A stretch of DNA of 64,000 nt, from positions 1 through 64,000 of the forward strand of contig CAJPIO010000002.1 in NCBI GenBank assembly GCA_905365145.1. The letters run 5' to 3'. The position numbers and the translations under genes were made by a program. This stretch comes from Candidatus Saccharimonadota bacterium (GTDB lineage: Bacteria; Patescibacteriota; Saccharimonadia; Saccharimonadales; Saccharimonadaceae). Within the stretch, counting starts at the first letter, position 1; each line of letters begins with the position of its first letter. The notes under the pieces were generated by a model, which saw nothing but the letters and a program-made list of their open reading frames with translations, made no database searches and was not told the DNA's origin. This document shows, in pieces, positions 43,961 to 52,982 of the stretch.

Positions 43961-44126
43961 ATTACTGACCATAATACTACATGTATTGTATCACTCAAAG
44001 CATAAGCTATTCAAGTCTATTATTCTCTCGTACTTGGCTTAATGGGATAATTGCCCTTTTTACAAAATCTTTTGACTTCGCCAGACCGCTTATGGTATAA
44101 ATAAGATAAGGATTATCAAGACAAAC

Positions 44127-44840
44127 ATGAATACTCTTATCGCTGTTAGCATCATCGCCCTGGCAGGACTTATCCACGCTAGCTTTCAGTTAAGCGTTAG
44201 TATGGCTACATCTCTATCGGGGCATGCCTTAGGACGCAAGCTGGCCGCTCGGCGCACGTTACGGCTGTTATTTAGCTTTGTAGCTGGCGCCTTTACTATG
44301 ACGCTTTTGTGTGTTAGCTTCGCTAGTTATGCTATCGGTGTATTCGCGCCGCACAGTAATTTGTTGTGGATCACTTTGACTGCTGGTCTGATGATCGTTG
44401 GCTTGGCAGTTATCCTTTTTTACTATCGTAAAACCGAAGGTACCGAATTGTGGATTTCACGCAGTTTTGCCCGATTCTTGCGTAAACGCACAGCCAAAGC
44501 CAGCCTTGCCGCCGAAGCGTTTAGTCTAGGATTGACTAGCGTTGTTGCAGAACTACTATTTACTATCGTACCAATCATTACCGCAGCCTGCGCCATCATC
44601 GCGCTGCCGCCGATTTGGCAAATCGTTGGCGCAGCAGGTTATACGCTAGCTGCTTCGCTCGGGCTGCTCATCGTTGCCCTATTGATTGGCAGCGGACGCC
44701 AACTAAGCCGCATCCAGCGCTGGCGCGAACAAAACAAATACTTTTTACAATTCGCTGCTGGGCTGGGTTTGATTATCCTTGGTTTTTATATATACGTTAA
44801 TACTGTTTCCGACTTAATCATTCAGGTGAATGCTGTATGA
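44127..44840 (+). CDS. Six-helix integral membrane protein
   Basis: The 237-residue protein has six to seven hydrophobic helices and a short basic loop in the middle (about 100-125). Layout resembles small transporters such as the LysE or DsbD-core groups, but no signature is visible. It overlaps the ATP-cone gene by four bases (ATGA), and the flavin oxidoreductase follows, so the three form an operon. A promoter TTGACT/TATAAA lies about 30 bases upstream. Confidence 0.7.
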   Translation: MNTLIAVSIIALAGLIHASFQLSVSMATSLSGHALGRKLAARRTLRLLFSFVAGAFTMTLLCVSFASYAIGVFAPHSNLLWITLTAGLMIVGLAVILFYYRKTEGTELWISRSFARFLRKRTAKASLAAEAFSLGLTSVVAELLFTIVPIITAACAIIALPPIWQIVGAAGYTLAASLGLLIVALLIGSGRQLSRIQRWREQNKYFLQFAAGLGLIILGFYIYVNTVSDLIIQVNAV

Positions 44841-45112
44841 AAGTTACCGTTTTTAAACGAGGCAAACGCCCGCCAGAAGATTTCGATGCCAAAAAGCTGC
44901 GCGCTAGCCTGTACGCCGCCTGCCTTAGTGCTAAAAGCCCCGAAGGGTTAGCTCGCAATTTAGCCGATCAAGCTGCTCGCGAGGTCGAAACTTGGAGCAG
45001 CCAAAAGTCAGACATTACCACCACCGATATTCGCGCGCAAGCTGGACGATTTCTAGAACATAATCATCCTGATGCAGCATATTTATATAAACACCACAAA
45101 AAAATGATGTAG
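44837..45112 (+). CDS. Stand-alone ATP-cone domain protein
   Basis: The 91-residue protein is almost entirely an ATP-cone: VTVFKRGKRPPEDFDAKKLR at the N-terminus and an end reading HPDAAYLYKHHKKMM. ATP-cones sense adenine nucleotides in NrdR and in ribonucleotide reductases. Here it is not fused to either. It lies between a membrane protein and an oxidoreductase, so it may tie that operon to energy state. The link is inference. Confidence 0.75.
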   Translation: MKVTVFKRGKRPPEDFDAKKLRASLYAACLSAKSPEGLARNLADQAAREVETWSSQKSDITTTDIRAQAGRFLEHNHPDAAYLYKHHKKMM

Positions 45113-45121
45113 GAGACATGA

Positions 45122-46498
45122 ATGGCGAAGAGACACAATAAATTTGATTACGATTTAATAGTTATCGGTAGCGGAGCTGGCGGATCAGCCGCTGCTACTA
45201 TCGCCGCTCGCAATGGCGCGCGCGTAGCAATTATCGAGGAAGATACCTTCGGCGGCGATTCGCCTAACTGGAGCGATGTACCAACCAACGCCTTATTACA
45301 CGTCGCGCACCTCTATGATCAAGCACGCCACGGCGCTAAGTTCGGCCTACGTTCTAACACGCTTGGCTACAATTATCCGAGTATTCGCGCCTGGAAAGAC
45401 CTCGCCGTCAAGCGAACTGGGGCTGCCGGTAATCGCAAATTTTATGAAAACCAAGGCATTACTACCTATACTGGACATGCCCACTTTCTGTCGCCCAATG
45501 AAATTTCCGTTCGTCGCAAACACATTAGCGCCGAAAGGTTCCTGGTCGCTACGGGTTCGCACTGGGTAGCACCAGAAGTACCAGGATTAGACGAAATCCC
45601 ATTTTTGACAGCGCGCACCATCTTAGAGTCGATGCGTCCACCGAAGAGCCTTTACGTCATAGGTGCTGGCAGCGTTGGCGTCGAAATCGCGCAGCTGATG
45701 GCTACTTTCGGTACTAGAGTTTATTTGACTGATATCGCTGCCCGTATTTTACCAAAAGAAGATGAAGAAGTTGGCGAGCTGCTAGAAGCCTACCTCAAGA
45801 AGCATAAAGGCATTACGTCATTGACGCAAACACGAACAGTCGCAGCAGTCAAGGACGGACTCGGCTACCGCGTATCATTCCTGCGCGGCGGTGTCGAAAA
45901 GTCGGTACGCGTCGAGGATATCTTGGTGGCTACTGGACGTCAGCCAAACCTTGACCTAGGCCTCGAGAATGCCAGCGTACAATACGATCCAACTGGCATC
46001 CATGTTAATGAATATTTACAGACAAGCGCACGCCACATTTATGCAGCTGGGGATATTATCGGCAACTCTGAGCACACGCATACTGCACTGCTAGAATCGC
46101 GGATTGCTGCTCATAACCTTTTTTCGAAAAATCAAATCGCGCCAGATTATACTGCTACACCGCGGACAACTTTCACCTTTCCGGAGGTATCTTCTGTCGG
46201 CCTGACCGAAGACGATTGTATCAAACGCGACCTCAAAATCAAAAAAGCCATAGCACCGCTATCAATCATCGGACGCTCAAATACCAGCGATTTCCGCGAC
46301 GGCTTCGTCAAACTAGTATGCGACAAGAAAGGCGTTATAGCTGGCGGTACTATAGTCGCACCGAATGCTAGCGATAGTATCCACGAAATCGCCCTAGCTG
46401 TGCGGCACGGCCTAACCGCCAAAGATCTTGCAGACACGCCGCACGTTTTCTTGAGCTGGAGTGAAGCTGTTCGAGTCGCTGCTAGCAAATTAGCTTAA
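45122..46498 (+). CDS. FAD/NAD(P)-dependent oxidoreductase lacking the redox cysteines
   Basis: The 458-residue protein has the full pyridine nucleotide-disulfide oxidoreductase layout: FAD-binding VIGSGAGGSAAA near residue 12, NAD(P)-binding VIGAGSVGVEIAQL near residue 180, the second FAD motif IYAAGDIIG near residue 305 and a C-terminal dimerisation domain. Where dihydrolipoyl dehydrogenase and mercuric reductase have CxxxxC, this reads GGDSPNWSDVPTNA, with Ser and Asp in place of both Cys. The dimerisation domain also lacks the usual HP..E pair in clear form. It may be an NADH oxidase or a flavin reductase of altered chemistry. Confidence 0.85.
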   Translation: MAKRHNKFDYDLIVIGSGAGGSAAATIAARNGARVAIIEEDTFGGDSPNWSDVPTNALLHVAHLYDQARHGAKFGLRSNTLGYNYPSIRAWKDLAVKRTGAAGNRKFYENQGITTYTGHAHFLSPNEISVRRKHISAERFLVATGSHWVAPEVPGLDEIPFLTARTILESMRPPKSLYVIGAGSVGVEIAQLMATFGTRVYLTDIAARILPKEDEEVGELLEAYLKKHKGITSLTQTRTVAAVKDGLGYRVSFLRGGVEKSVRVEDILVATGRQPNLDLGLENASVQYDPTGIHVNEYLQTSARHIYAAGDIIGNSEHTHTALLESRIAAHNLFSKNQIAPDYTATPRTTFTFPEVSSVGLTEDDCIKRDLKIKKAIAPLSIIGRSNTSDFRDGFVKLVCDKKGVIAGGTIVAPNASDSIHEIALAVRHGLTAKDLADTPHVFLSWSEAVRVAASKLA

Positions 46499-46516
46499 AC
46501 CAGTCAGTTAACCAAT

Positions 46517-46547
46517 AAAAAAGCTCAACCAAAAGTTGAGCTTTTTT
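46517..46547. terminator. Bidirectional terminator
   Basis: AAAAAAGCTCAAC - five bases - GTTGAGCTTTTTT, a perfect 13-bp stem with A and T tails between the oxidoreductase and the convergent initiator tRNA. Confidence 0.95.
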
Positions 46548-46549
46548 CT

Positions 46550-46627
46550 TGGTAGCGGGGGCTGGATTTGAACCAGCGACCTCTTGGTTATGAGCCAAGC
46601 GAGCTGACCAGGCTGCTCCACCCCGCG
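46550..46627 (-). tRNA. Initiator tRNA-fMet(CAT)
   Basis: A 78-nt cloverleaf with encoded CCA. The acceptor CGCGGGG/CCCCGCT leaves C1 unpaired opposite U72, the D stem has the initiator pair A11-U24, and the loop is CTCATAA. The anticodon stem is CTTGG/CCAAG, so only two of the three G-C pairs usual in initiators are present (U29-A41 replaces G29-C41). Confidence 0.93.
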
Positions 46628-46656
46628 ATACGGGTACTATTATAGCAAACTACGTA

Positions 46657-47133
46657 TCACTTCTGCAAGCGAGAAGCAGCAGTTTTGCCAGTCAGAAAAT
46701 CAATCCATTGTTGGAAGTTTGACTTGTGCACGGCAGGCGTATTGTTGCGTGGAGCTGTTTTAATATACGATGAGTTATCGTCCTGGCTATCGAGAGATTT
46801 CACTGCAACGCTATTCTCTGGCAGTATTAGCTGCTTCTCGCCAGGATCTGCCAGACCTAACTTGCTGCGCGCTTCTAGCTCTTTATATTCATCGCTCTTA
46901 TAATAATTTTGTTCGTATTTCAGCGTCTCTACTTCTAGCTGCGCCAGCCGTAATTGTTGTTTTTTTTCGTCGAGTGCTCGTTGGGCGCTAAAATTCGTCT
47001 GGATCGTCGACATTGTACCCATCACCCAGCTAACCGCAATGATAATCGCCAACAACAGCACCAATCCGTTAAAATTCGCGTAATTGAACCAGATATAATG
47101 CAGTTGTTGGCGTAATCTTTCAACAAGTTTCAT
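46657..47133 (-). CDS. DivIC/FtsB-like septum protein
   Basis: The 158-residue protein has an N-terminal membrane helix (about 22-40) and a coiled coil (about 48-85: LDEKKQQLRLAQLEVETLKY), followed by YKELEARSKLGLADPGEKQLILP, the conserved end of DivIC/FtsB proteins. The last 60 residues are an extra polar tail. Such proteins join FtsL and FtsQ/DivIB to activate septal wall synthesis. A TATAAT lies nine bases before the ATG. Confidence 0.85.
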   Translation of the reverse strand: MKLVERLRQQLHYIWFNYANFNGLVLLLAIIIAVSWVMGTMSTIQTNFSAQRALDEKKQQLRLAQLEVETLKYEQNYYKSDEYKELEARSKLGLADPGEKQLILPENSVAVKSLDSQDDNSSYIKTAPRNNTPAVHKSNFQQWIDFLTGKTAASRLQK

Positions 47134-47188
47134 CTATCAACTATTATAAACCATGAGCGGTAATCGAGATAGCGAGATAAAACGACTC

Positions 47189-50100
47189 TTACTGGCGGCG
47201 ACGGATGATAGCGTATACGCCGGCAGCGCCGCCTAGCACCAGCACACCAGCGCCGATAATATAACCGTATAGGCTATCGCCAGTTTCAGATAAGCGTCTA
47301 CCGTTAGCAGTAGCCTTGCCATTCTTTGCTGGAGCTCCAGGTTGATTACCACCATTAGCTGGCGTAGTATTCTCCGACCGCTCATAAATTATAACCGGAT
47401 CGTCGATAACACCGTTAGCGGTCTTATCCATGTCGCCAAAGCCGCCATCGGTAATTGAGTATTCAACAATAGTGCGTTTGCCATCGGCTGATGTTTTGAA
47501 TGCGACTTTCTCGGTAATATCGGTAGCATTAGTGCCATTAATACTGTACTTGATTACTTTTAGGCGATTAACTTTGTAGATACGCGATAATTCGAGAGTA
47601 ATTTTGGTAGTATACCCAACCGCTGGCTGCACATGTCCGTCACAGTTGATCGTAAACTTAGCCGAGCCCTGCATCTGATAGCCAGTCGGAATATTTTTTG
47701 GCTGCCCTACCGCGGTAGCGTTTTTAATGTTGTAGCATTTATCGCCTGAGGTAGACAGCGTAATATTGGTATTGTTTGCTTGGCGAATTGTTTGCTTATT
47801 GACAAAGGTTTGGACAACAATCGCATCTAAGCGCGCCTGAAGTTTTGTCTTAACGGCTTGATCCTGTACTTTATCGACTAGTGTTCGCGCATACGCTATA
47901 GACTGAGCAGTTTTCTGGCTTTCGGCATCAGCAACAGCTGCCTGCGCGGCCGCCTGGGCATCAGCTTCTTTCTTCTGAGCGGCAGTAACTGCCGAATTGA
48001 GCTGTTGTATCACGGAACTAATATCAGCTGGCGTCGAGCTAGCAGCGGCCTCAACGTTCTTGGCATACTGCAAAGCAGATTTGACTGCAGGATCGTTTCG
48101 GATATATGCTGGCTGCGCTTCCGCCCGAGCAATCACGTCGCGCAAAGTAGTCTTGTCTGGCCGCAAGGCATCTAGAGCTGCTTGCAACTCCGACGCCGCC
48201 GTTTGCAGGCGCATCACTGATACTGAAGCGTCATTGTAAACTTGTTTAGCTTGCTTAATTTTAGACTTTAGCGCATTGACAGTGTCAGCGCTCATACCAG
48301 TCATATCTACAGCCTCAGCTTTAGTAATAAGTGTGCCAAGCGTTTGTTTAGCATTGCTGAGCTGCTGCGATACAGCGTCAAGACGCACCTGCAGAGCAGG
48401 CTTAACCGACGCGTCTTGGATAGCATCAACGAGAGTTTGAGCCGCCGTTATCGACTGTGCCGTTTTAGCACCTTCTGCTGCCGCAACCGCATTGGCAGCA
48501 GCTGTTTGAGCATCAGTTTCTTTCTTTTTGGCAGCATTAATTGCCGACTTCAAATTATTGACAGCTGTGTTAACTTCTGCCGGCGTTGGATTAGCCGCAG
48601 CATAAACATTCTTAGCATGTTGCAGAGCAGTTTTAACCGCTGAATCGTTCTTGATATAAACTGGCTCTTGGTCAGCATCCGCTATAGCTTTGGCTAGCGC
48701 TGTCTTATCGGTTTTGAGGTTATCAAGAGCTGATTGCAATTTGGTTTTGGCTTCAGTAAGCTGCGCCACAGTTGACTCTTGGTTGTTATTGACTGCTTTA
48801 GCTGCAGCAATCGCGGTATTCAAAGCAGCAACAGTCTCGGCCGCTAAACCATCCGTTGGCGTGTTCTTCGCCTTGTCAATCAATTTCGATAAGGCTGTCC
48901 GCGCATCGGTAATTTCCTGTTTGACGGCGTTGAGCTCATCTTGCATCGCTGATTTCTTGGCTGCGTCCTGAACGTGCGCTAAAAGCGCCTCTGCGGCGCG
49001 AACATCAGCAGGCGACTTACTGTTTTTTGCTTTATCAACCGCTGTCCGTGCAGCCGCCTGAGCTGCTGTTTCTTTAGCTATTGCGGCGTCAAGTGCTTGC
49101 TTGAGGTCGTTTGTCGCTTGGCTAATTTCGGCAGGTGTCGGATTTGGTTTAGCAACAATGTTTTTCGCAGCTGACAGCGCACTGGCTACCGCCGCATCTG
49201 CTTTGATATAATCTGCAGAGTTATTCGCGCGATCAATTTGCGCTTGGAGCTGAGCTTTATCAGCTTTCGGCAGCGTTGCAGACACTGTTAGTTGACCGTT
49301 GAATTGGGCGGTAGCAGTGCCAACTGTAACATTCTTAGCCCAAGTTGCTGACAACTCATGAGTATTATTATCATAAATTGGCGAGACAATTTTGACACGA
49401 CCAGCCCCATCATTAGCCAAATCAGCACTGTTGGTTATAGCAACAGCCGTACCCGATACATCTTTGAGCGGCGATGTAAACGGCGTTGTATTTGTACTCA
49501 TACGGACACGCTGATTAGAAACGTCAAGCTTAGTTAATTTAGTTAAGCGGCTCGCAAACGACATATCGCTAATATTACTGCGGTCTGCTTGCAGCGACGT
49601 TAATTGCGTCATCGCGCCAATACTATTCAGATCGTTATCAGTTAACGAGGTTGACGATACTTGGAGAGTCGTTACTTTAGTAAGTTGCCTTAGAACTTCG
49701 CTATGCACTAACTGCGGCGTACCATTATCAGCACCAGACAACTGCAATGTCGTCAAGGTGCCCGCACTCTTGGCAAAATCAGAAATATCAAACGCTGTCG
49801 ATTTACTATCTACACTTACTTGTGTCAAATGCGTCAGATTAGCTAGCGGCTTAGTCGAAGCGATCGGATTACCAGACGCTAAAAGTACGCTTAAGTTAGC
49901 CAAATGCGCCAACGGTTCAATCGACGCGACTTTATTGTTTGTCATTGTCAACTTGGTCAATTTTGCTAACGATGACAAAGGCGCCAAATCAGCAACTTCG
50001 TTATTGTCGATCTTCAGCTCTTGCAAATTAGTTGCCTTCTCGAGACCTGTTAGATTTTTAACTTTAACACCGCCGTCTACGGTAAGTTGCGTCAATTGAG

Positions 50101-52321
50101 CTAGCTCGTCCACTGTGATATCTTGAGTGCTCGGACGATTGCTATCAAGCGTTTTATTGATAGCCGCCTTGAGGCCAGCATCAGGAATATTGACAGTTAC
50201 TGGAGGTGTCGGCGGAGTCTGCCCGCCCGTCGCGTCCATCAGCACATTAACCAGAGCACCAGCATTTACCGGTACGCCAGCTTTAACAATTTTGCCTGTT
50301 GGGTCAATCGCTTGCGCTACGTCGCTCGATAACGGTTTACCTTTGTTGATAGCTGGGCTACCTGGTTTGAGATTGTAATTACTCTTTTTGTAGTCGTTAT
50401 TATTTACTGCTTCTTTCACGAAATACGGATTATTTGCTCGCGAGCCAAAAGTATCAAGCGAATGCGCATCGCGGCCGTCAATCGAGTTCGACAATTTTGG
50501 ATTATTCGCGATATCAGAAGCTCTGCTTATAACTGTATCGGTCTTTGAAGGAATCTGTTTGAAATCCCACACCGACAAATTTATATCGTCTGACTCGTTA
50601 CGGTAATATACGTTATGATCAAACCCTTTGAGCATATCGTTGGCATCGACATACGGTCTATTTTGATCATTCTGAGATCCTTCAACACGCAGTGAATACG
50701 CGCGTTGATAATTACCGCCAGAAAGATCCTCTGCTCGAGCTAACGGCCGCGAAGATATAATGTTGTTATACAATTCAACGCCCGAAGTATTCCAATCTAG
50801 GCCCAGCCCCTGCGACCAACTTTCGTTAGCTACGCAGGACCCGCCTTTCCAATAATTGCATCCGTCAACACGACTGTCTTCAAATATGTATATTGGCCGA
50901 TAAGTGCGCGATATGGTATTGTTATACACCTTAACATCATCGCTGCCGGCTACACGAATACCCGTACCGGAGCTTTCGATTATATTAGAAGCAATTATAC
51001 CATTACCAGAAACCTCATACATGATAGCAAGCGGAGAATTAGTAAAGAAGTTATCAACGATTTTCGTTTCTACGCAACCTTCATCGCACCAAAAGCCAAT
51101 CATACCTTCGCTATTGGCGTTGGCAGCAGTAGAATACGCTTTAGTGTCGCGAGAATAATCAACAATATTATTGCGGAATGTGAAATTTCGCGTATGCGTA
51201 ACTTTGATATCGGCCATCGTACAATAAGCTCCGCAGCCAATCGTCAAGAAACCTTCCGCGTTGTTGCCATATAATTCACCGTTAGTAAATACTGTGTTGT
51301 GAGATTTGTTAGCCCCAACTCCCGAGCCGCCATTATCTATCGCCTTTACGCCGCGCGCCGTCGACGACTCTGCCTTGTTAAAGAACAGGCCTTGGCTTGC
51401 ACTTTGGGTAACAATCATATCTTGAACTAGCGAGCCAGATCCATTAATACTCACCGCAGTTGGACCCGAATAAACCCCTCTCTCAGCGGCGGGATCGTAA
51501 GGATCCTGAAAACCCCAAACCTGAACAGGTGAATACTGAGCAACGTTAATGCCTTTCACGGAAACGTTTTTGCCAGTACTAGTGAAAGCTCGCGCCCGCT
51601 CTGATATCTCGGTTACGCCGCTAGCTGGATTCTTGCCAATATAATAAGATATCGCATCTTGCTGGCCAATATTATAGCCGTCTGCATTATTGTTAGGAGT
51701 TTTGAGCGTAGTAGGAGTGTTGTCTTCGACATAAAAAGTATTGCTACCAGGCGTCACCTCTGCTTTGGTTTTAACTTGCTTTAGCGGCTCGTCGTTAATG
51801 AAGACTTGTTCCGGGTAGGCCGCGACACCTTCAACGCTTGGATTGGCATTTGTGGTACAAACATGACAGAAGTTGTGATAATTACCGGTTGTTTTCCAGA
51901 TGCCATTTTCACTAGTCCATGAATTTACGACATCGCTACCCTTTAACCAAACTTCTGCCCCCGGTGCCGCTTGAATAGTCACATTATCGCCAGAGATGAA
52001 AAAATGCGGTTCACGATAAATACCCGACTTCGCGACTACTGTGCCGCCACTACCAATAGAGCTGAGAGCTTTCTTAAAAGTAGCGTACGGCGAACCCTCG
52101 GAACCATTACCTGAGGTGTCGTTGCCATTCGGCGCTACCCACGCGACATTACTCGTTGGGACGGTGTAATTGGTTTTAATAAAAGAGTACTTTTTGTTAA
52201 GCTGCGACGCCTGAGCTCGCGGCAAATTCACCAGCACCAAACTTAATACCGCAATGAATACGGTTATTCCAACGCCAATACGGCGATATTTATATTTGAT
52301 ATTTCTCCTGTGTATTTTCAT
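47189..52321 (-). CDS. Giant sortase-anchored surface protein with beta-helix, LRR and coiled stalk
   Basis: The 1,710-residue protein starts with a basic signal sequence (about 1-40). A right-handed beta-helix region follows (about 60-640; begins VAWVAPNGNDTSGNGSEGSP, with many Asn-rich turns). Then comes an internalin-like leucine-rich repeat domain (about 705-1000) and a long Ala/Lys-rich helical stalk (about 1020-1520) made of three units that repeat LxxAIxxAxxxPxYIKxDxAV. A beta domain precedes the sorting signal LSETG near residue 1676, a hydrophobic helix and RRRQ. It should be displayed by the sortase encoded at 17.5 kb and is a likely adhesin. AGGAG lies before the chosen ATG; the upstream frame runs into a tRNA and is not used. 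Confidence 0.9.
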   Translation of the reverse strand: MKIHRRNIKYKYRRIGVGITVFIAVLSLVLVNLPRAQASQLNKKYSFIKTNYTVPTSNVAWVAPNGNDTSGNGSEGSPYATFKKALSSIGSGGTVVAKSGIYREPHFFISGDNVTIQAAPGAEVWLKGSDVVNSWTSENGIWKTTGNYHNFCHVCTTNANPSVEGVAAYPEQVFINDEPLKQVKTKAEVTPGSNTFYVEDNTPTTLKTPNNNADGYNIGQQDAISYYIGKNPASGVTEISERARAFTSTGKNVSVKGINVAQYSPVQVWGFQDPYDPAAERGVYSGPTAVSINGSGSLVQDMIVTQSASQGLFFNKAESSTARGVKAIDNGGSGVGANKSHNTVFTNGELYGNNAEGFLTIGCGAYCTMADIKVTHTRNFTFRNNIVDYSRDTKAYSTAANANSEGMIGFWCDEGCVETKIVDNFFTNSPLAIMYEVSGNGIIASNIIESSGTGIRVAGSDDVKVYNNTISRTYRPIYIFEDSRVDGCNYWKGGSCVANESWSQGLGLDWNTSGVELYNNIISSRPLARAEDLSGGNYQRAYSLRVEGSQNDQNRPYVDANDMLKGFDHNVYYRNESDDINLSVWDFKQIPSKTDTVISRASDIANNPKLSNSIDGRDAHSLDTFGSRANNPYFVKEAVNNNDYKKSNYNLKPGSPAINKGKPLSSDVAQAIDPTGKIVKAGVPVNAGALVNVLMDATGGQTPPTPPVTVNIPDAGLKAAINKTLDSNRPSTQDITVDELAQLTQLTVDGGVKVKNLTGLEKATNLQELKIDNNEVADLAPLSSLAKLTKLTMTNNKVASIEPLAHLANLSVLLASGNPIASTKPLANLTHLTQVSVDSKSTAFDISDFAKSAGTLTTLQLSGADNGTPQLVHSEVLRQLTKVTTLQVSSTSLTDNDLNSIGAMTQLTSLQADRSNISDMSFASRLTKLTKLDVSNQRVRMSTNTTPFTSPLKDVSGTAVAITNSADLANDGAGRVKIVSPIYDNNTHELSATWAKNVTVGTATAQFNGQLTVSATLPKADKAQLQAQIDRANNSADYIKADAAVASALSAAKNIVAKPNPTPAEISQATNDLKQALDAAIAKETAAQAAARTAVDKAKNSKSPADVRAAEALLAHVQDAAKKSAMQDELNAVKQEITDARTALSKLIDKAKNTPTDGLAAETVAALNTAIAAAKAVNNNQESTVAQLTEAKTKLQSALDNLKTDKTALAKAIADADQEPVYIKNDSAVKTALQHAKNVYAAANPTPAEVNTAVNNLKSAINAAKKKETDAQTAAANAVAAAEGAKTAQSITAAQTLVDAIQDASVKPALQVRLDAVSQQLSNAKQTLGTLITKAEAVDMTGMSADTVNALKSKIKQAKQVYNDASVSVMRLQTAASELQAALDALRPDKTTLRDVIARAEAQPAYIRNDPAVKSALQYAKNVEAAASSTPADISSVIQQLNSAVTAAQKKEADAQAAAQAAVADAESQKTAQSIAYARTLVDKVQDQAVKTKLQARLDAIVVQTFVNKQTIRQANNTNITLSTSGDKCYNIKNATAVGQPKNIPTGYQMQGSAKFTINCDGHVQPAVGYTTKITLELSRIYKVNRLKVIKYSINGTNATDITEKVAFKTSADGKRTIVEYSITDGGFGDMDKTANGVIDDPVIIYERSENTTPANGGNQPGAPAKNGKATANGRRLSETGDSLYGYIIGAGVLVLGGAAGVYAIIRRRQ

Positions 52322-52431
52322 ATACTCCTGCCTCATTTGGATTATATACATGACATAGTAGCATAAGCAAATCAAGCCAGTCAATAAATAATCTGTACTC
52401 CGCAATGATTTTACGCTATAATACCAGCAAT

Positions 52432-52507
52432 GGGGGCGTAGCTCAGGGGTTAGAGCAGCGGGCTCATAACCTGTTGGTCGTTGGTTCGATCCCAACCGCC
52501 CCCACCA
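52432..52507 (+). tRNA. tRNA with CAT anticodon, probably tRNA-Ile2 (lysidine) or tRNA-Met
   Basis: A 76-nt cloverleaf: acceptor GGGGGCG/CGCCCCC, D stem GCTC/GAGC, anticodon stem GCGGG/CCTGT with loop CTCATAA, T arm GTTGG-TTCGATC-CCAAC. GGCTCATAACC around the anticodon is common in AUA-reading tRNA-Ile. The encoded 3' end reads ACCACCA, a tandem CCA. A TATAAT lies ten bases upstream. Confidence 0.85.
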
Positions 52508-52532
52508 CCATAATCAACCACAGAAATCAAAA

Positions 52533-52562
52533 AACCTCCCTTAGGGTAATCGGGGAGGTAAT
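52533..52562 (+). terminator. Terminator of tRNA(CAT)
   Basis: AACCTCCC and GGGGAGGT stem followed by AATTTT, 26 bases after the tRNA. Confidence 0.7.
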
Positions 52563-52635
52563 TTTGTGCACCTGTTTGTTTACATATCTAGAGTAGCAAA
52601 CTTACTATCTAAACGCAAGCACTTTGCCACCACAA

Positions 52636-52665
52636 AAAACCCTCAGCTGACAAGCCGAGGGTTTT
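52636..52665. terminator. Terminator downstream of the 68-residue gene
   Basis: AAAACCCTC - 12 bases - GAGGGTTTT, with A and T tails; it ends the minus-strand small gene and can back up the tRNA terminator. Confidence 0.85.
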
Positions 52666-52682
52666 AATAAAAACAGCAAAAT

Positions 52683-52889
52683 TTATTTCTTCTTAGAGAC
52701 TGTCAGAAAGCCATTGCGCGGGTTTTCTTTCACGACGCGATCCTCTGGCAAATCGCACGGCTCGCCTTTTTCGTTTTTCTCTACCTTAGTGAAAAAGTAG
52801 ATGGTTTGCGGTTTGCCGCCGCGAAGTGTAACTTCAGTTTTGTGTAGATAATAAGTGACGCCCTTTGAATTCGTGTGCTTGTAAGCCAT
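52683..52889 (-). CDS. Small conserved-looking basic protein (68 residues)
   Basis: The protein starts MAYKHTNSKGVTYYLHKTEV and continues with GGKPQTIYFFTK, KGEPCDLPEDR and a Lys-rich end. It is soluble, beta-rich and basic. I do not know a named family for it. AGGAGG lies ten bases before the ATG and a good terminator follows, so it is a real single-gene unit, probably well expressed. Confidence 0.75.
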   Translation of the reverse strand: MAYKHTNSKGVTYYLHKTEVTLRGGKPQTIYFFTKVEKNEKGEPCDLPEDRVVKENPRNGFLTVSKKK

Positions 52890-52982
52890 TGTTTTATACC
52901 TCCTATTAAGTATTGGTTTACATCTGTTAGCTTATCGTAACCTGCATTGAGTGTCAACACTTTGCACCCCTAGCTGCACCAG

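Noticed and set aside
52322..52495. 58-residue upstream extension of the giant surface protein
   Set aside because: It runs through a tRNA antisense; the signal peptide and ribosome binding site both favour the start at 52321.
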